Origin: Crocinitomicaceae bacterium
GTDB lineage: Bacteria; Bacteroidota; Bacteroidia; Flavobacteriales_D; Sanyastnellaceae
NCBI GenBank assembly: GCA_020848015.1
Contig: JADLBA010000049.1
Location: 1 to 16,666 of the forward strand
Direction: 5' to 3'
Length of the DNA: 16,666 bases
The translations under genes and the position numbers were made by a program. Of the stretch, positions 14,202 to 16,666 are shown piece after piece. The notes beneath the pieces were generated by a model, which did not search any database, was not told where the DNA came from, and saw only the letters and a list, made by a program, of their open reading frames with translations. Within the stretch, counting starts at the first letter, position 1. Every line of letters starts with the position of its first letter.

Positions 14202-15011
14202 ATGGTTAGCAAAATAGAAATATCAAGGATATTGGTTCCCGTTGATTTTACGGAGGCCAGCAAGAAGGCAGTGCAGCGCGCCCGTGAGCTGGCTCTGAAA
14301 ACCAATGCGAGGGTAGATATGCTTCACATAGTTCCATCTGCAAAGGACAAGAGTGAAGCTGAAAAACAGCTTCATTCGTTTGCCGAAGAGGCAGACCATA
14401 TAACGGCACATGCTGTTGTTAAGCAGGGGCCTGTGCTCGATACCATCAGTCAGGTAGCGAAAGACGGGCATTATTCGATTTCAGTTGTCGGAACCCACGG
14501 TGCCCGTGGGCTACGGCAACACCTTTTCGGTGCTGATATTCTGAAGTTGATGAAAGATTCTTCCTGCCCAACGATGATAGTACAGGAAGGCACTGACCGT
14601 GCCGGAGATATTAAGAAGATATTGTTACCCGTTGGAAGTCACCCGATGTACCGTGAGCTGTTAGAGACAGTTGCCTCTGTCGCGGAAGCCTTTGGAGCGA
14701 GTGTTACAATTTACCGTATTGTAAGACCTTCTGATGAAAAGAATGAAACGCTTGAAGCCAATATCAACAAAGCTAAGGATGTTTTCTATCACCGAAATAT
14801 AAAGTGGGATGAGTGGAATACCGATTCAAGTGTATTTTCTTTCGGATTTGCAAAGCAAACACTGATGGATGCGCACAGCAAGGGATATGATCTCATTGGC
14901 ATCATGCCGTATTCAACCGATTCGCATACTTATTTCGCCAGAGCCGATAAAGAATTGCTGGTATCAAATGAGTTTAATATTCCGATACTTTGTTCGAAAG
15001 GAGGAGAGTGA
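14202..15011 (+). CDS. Universal stress protein, tandem UspA domains
   Basis: A 269-residue cytosolic protein with two UspA-type domains. Domain 1 (about residues 6-127) has the strand-loop ILVPVDFTEAS with Asp15 and the ATP-binding motif G97-T-H-G100-(9 residues)-G110. The usual Ser/Thr after the last Gly is Ala111, a modest deviation. Domain 2 (about 137-266) begins KKILLPVGSH, where the adenine-contacting Asp is replaced by Gly, and has no GxxG motif near its end (LIGIMPYSTDSH), so it is probably unable to bind ATP. Usp proteins are induced by starvation, low oxygen and other stresses. It is followed by 372 bp and then hemN, a neighbourhood consistent with low-oxygen physiology. No SD is visible. 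Confidence 0.9.
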   Translation: MVSKIEISRILVPVDFTEASKKAVQRARELALKTNARVDMLHIVPSAKDKSEAEKQLHSFAEEADHITAHAVVKQGPVLDTISQVAKDGHYSISVVGTHGARGLRQHLFGADILKLMKDSSCPTMIVQEGTDRAGDIKKILLPVGSHPMYRELLETVASVAEAFGASVTIYRIVRPSDEKNETLEANINKAKDVFYHRNIKWDEWNTDSSVFSFGFAKQTLMDAHSKGYDLIGIMPYSTDSHTYFARADKELLVSNEFNIPILCSKGGE

Positions 15012-15047
15012 TTTGCCGCCTGGTTCAATCTGCCCTTTATAGATTGA

Positions 15048-15257
15048 TACGGCAATACGGAGACTCAACAGAAAGTATTCATACCTACGAAATATCTATG
15101 TACTGCTGAACCACGGTTGGGTCTCAATTGTATAGTATGGAGTGAAAGTGCCGGCGATATCGTTGAAATTGATAATCGTGCTGCTTTTCTCTCAATTGAT
15201 GGCAATATTGAACAACCACCAATTCTTAAAGATCCTTGTACTTCTGAAATGGTTTAA
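15048..15257 (+). other. Unexplained 69-codon open stretch, possible gene remnant
   Basis: Between the Usp and hemN genes an open frame runs from just after a TGA (15045) to TAA (15255-15257). It has no ATG near its left end; TTG at about 15115 would be the only plausible alternative start. Its translation has a natural amino-acid mix in the second half (for example SAGDIVEIDNRAAFLSIDGN), unlike random intergenic sequence. I do not recognise it. It could be the tail of a decayed gene or chance. The rest of the 372-bp gap holds only a possible -7 box, TAACTTTG at 15255-15262, and the hemN ribosome binding site. Confidence 0.25.
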
Positions 15258-15383
15258 CTTTGTTACATATTTCTGTGCGGTGGGTTCTGAAAAATAGAGC
15301 GGGAAGAGAAAATGGAATAATCAGATAACCTTCGCGACAAAATATAATCTTTAAAAGTCTCAGTTTTGGAGGAAAATAATCCG

Positions 15384-16666
15384 GTGTCAACGAATAGTTT
15401 TTTACTCAATAAGTACAATGTGCCTGTTCCCAGATATACGAGCTATCCTACTGTTCCATATTGGAATGATAGGATTGACACGATAGACTGGCAAAACAAT
15501 TTTAAGAAAGAATTTGGGATAGGCAATGCCCAAAATGGTATCAGTCTTTATTTACACCTTCCCTTTTGTGAATCTTTGTGCACCTATTGCGGGTGTTACA
15601 AAAAGATAACAGATAATCACAATGTGGAAGACCCGTATATTAAAGCGATTCATACTGAATGGCAATTGTATAAATCCTCCATGGACGGCGTTCCGGTGAT
15701 CAGAGAATTGCATCTCGGTGGTGGGACCCCTACTTTTTTTTCTCCTGAGAATCTTCGAAAATTATTGCAGCCGATGTTATCAGATTCACTGATACATGAG
15801 CAGGCTGACTTTAGTTTTGAAGGTCATCCGAATAATACAACGGTTGAACATTTGCAGGTGCTTTTCGATCTTGGATTCAGGAGGGTTAGCTTTGGTGTTC
15901 AGGATAACAACCCAAAAGTTCAACATCTAATCAACAGGATACAGCCATTTGAAAATGTGCAGCGAGCTATTGAAACTGCCCGTAAAACAGGGTATGAGTC
16001 AGTGAATTTTGATCTTATTTATGGCCTTCCCGGACAAACCATTGAAAGCATCTTGACAACTATTGAGGAAACAATAAGCCTTCGCCCGGACAGGATCGCG
16101 TTCTATAGTTATGCACATGTGCCGTGGACAAGCAAGGGTCAGCGTCTTTTCGATGAAAATGATCTTCCCAAGCCCCATGAGAAGATACAAATGTATGCTC
16201 AAAGCAGAACTTTATTTTTAAATGATGGATACCATGATATTGGTATGGATCACTTCGCTTTGGAAACAGATACACTCTATAAAGCCCATAGTAAAGGTAA
16301 ACTCCACCGCAATTTCATGGGATATACCACACACAATACCGAAATTATGCTTGGCTTAGGAGTATCGGCAATCAGTACTCTCCCCGGAGCATATATGCAA
16401 AATGAGAAAAACCTGCACAATTATTATAAAGTGATCAATGACAGGGAATTGCCGGTTTCTAAGGGGTATTTTCTCAATGCTGAGGATATTCAATTCAGGA
16501 ATTATATTAACGAACTCATTTGTACCGGACATACTGATATTCGACCTGAGGATAGTACTCTTATCCAGCAATACGTGCTTCCTGTACTAAAAAATTATGA
16601 GGCTGATGGCTTAGTTGAAATGAAAGACCACTCGATCATTATCACTACCAACGGCAGGGATTTTAT
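15384..16666 (+). CDS. hemN: Oxygen-independent coproporphyrinogen III dehydrogenase (3' truncated by window)
   Basis: A radical-SAM enzyme that oxidatively decarboxylates coproporphyrinogen III to protoporphyrinogen IX without oxygen. 427 residues are visible; family members are about 450-460, so some 25-30 residues lie beyond the window. YNVPVPRYTSYPTVPYW (11-27) is the typical N-terminal segment. The 4Fe-4S motif is Cys62-x3-Cys66-x2-Cys69-x-Cys71 (FCESLCTYCGC), which distinguishes true HemN from HemW-like homologues that lack the extra Cys. GGGTPTFFS (112-120) contributes to SAM binding, and DLIYGLPGQT follows. No ATG exists between the upstream stop (15345) and the conserved region, so GTG at 15384 is chosen; GGAGG at 15368-15372 is a strong SD although its 11-nt spacing is long. 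No FNR-type site was recognised upstream. Confidence 0.95.
   Translation, partial: MSTNSFLLNKYNVPVPRYTSYPTVPYWNDRIDTIDWQNNFKKEFGIGNAQNGISLYLHLPFCESLCTYCGCYKKITDNHNVEDPYIKAIHTEWQLYKSSMDGVPVIRELHLGGGTPTFFSPENLRKLLQPMLSDSLIHEQADFSFEGHPNNTTVEHLQVLFDLGFRRVSFGVQDNNPKVQHLINRIQPFENVQRAIETARKTGYESVNFDLIYGLPGQTIESILTTIEETISLRPDRIAFYSYAHVPWTSKGQRLFDENDLPKPHEKIQMYAQSRTLFLNDGYHDIGMDHFALETDTLYKAHSKGKLHRNFMGYTTHNTEIMLGLGVSAISTLPGAYMQNEKNLHNYYKVINDRELPVSKGYFLNAEDIQFRNYINELICTGHTDIRPEDSTLIQQYVLPVLKNYEADGLVEMKDHSIIITTNGRDF

Overview
The window looks like a chromosomal segment of a member of the Bacteroidota, probably near the Chitinophagales/Sphingobacteriia, though the exact lineage is inference. Gene content supports this: a Bacteroidota-style deoxynucleoside kinase, a K+-dependent membrane pyrophosphatase, a DUF1573 protein and a BadF-type kinase next to gap. 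So do mostly SD-poor starts and a -33/-7 promoter (TTTG-N20-TAnnTTTG) upstream of hppA. Most of it is housekeeping sequence with well-separated transcription units, several closed by clear intrinsic terminators.

Layout. 1-521: 3' part of an unrecognised repeat-rich protein. 522-702: a structured intergenic region with a terminator-like hairpin. 703-1320: deoxynucleoside kinase with its own terminator. 1531-4396 (minus strand): hppA, then a DUF486 membrane protein. 4397-5318: about 920 bp without an intact gene. It holds the hppA promoter, a decayed transposase orfA and a decayed fragment of an EcoRII-like restriction endonuclease, so it is an old insertion site or remnant of a defence locus. 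5319-7127: typA/bipA. 7265-8911: S41 C-terminal processing protease. 8945-9499: DUF1573 protein. 9677-12993: a tight four-gene sugar-metabolism cluster (pfkA, gap, BadF/NAGK-like kinase, methylglyoxal-synthase-like gene). 13282-13716: unrecognised small helical protein. 13764-14150: small secreted beta-rich protein. 14202-15011: tandem universal stress protein. 15384-16666: hemN, cut off by the window end.

How the genes work together. The pfkA-gap-kinase-mgsA-like cluster (gaps of 39, 13 and 28 bp) joins the committing step of glycolysis, triose oxidation, an amino-sugar-type kinase and a protein of the methylglyoxal synthase fold, and is probably co-transcribed. hppA and typA are energy/translation and stress housekeeping genes. 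The Usp and the oxygen-independent haem enzyme at the right end would fit a facultative or low-oxygen lifestyle.

Most notable points: (1) the MgsA-like protein keeps the fold's phosphate-site residues but lacks the family's catalytic Asp and His; (2) PfkA has Asn where family members normally have the Mg-binding Asp; (3) the gene graveyard between hppA and typA includes a recognisable EcoRII-C signature; (4) the hppA tail seems to continue in another frame; (5) a multi-stem structure lies upstream of the deoxynucleoside kinase. I found no intact novel multi-gene system, CRISPR array, rRNA or tRNA.
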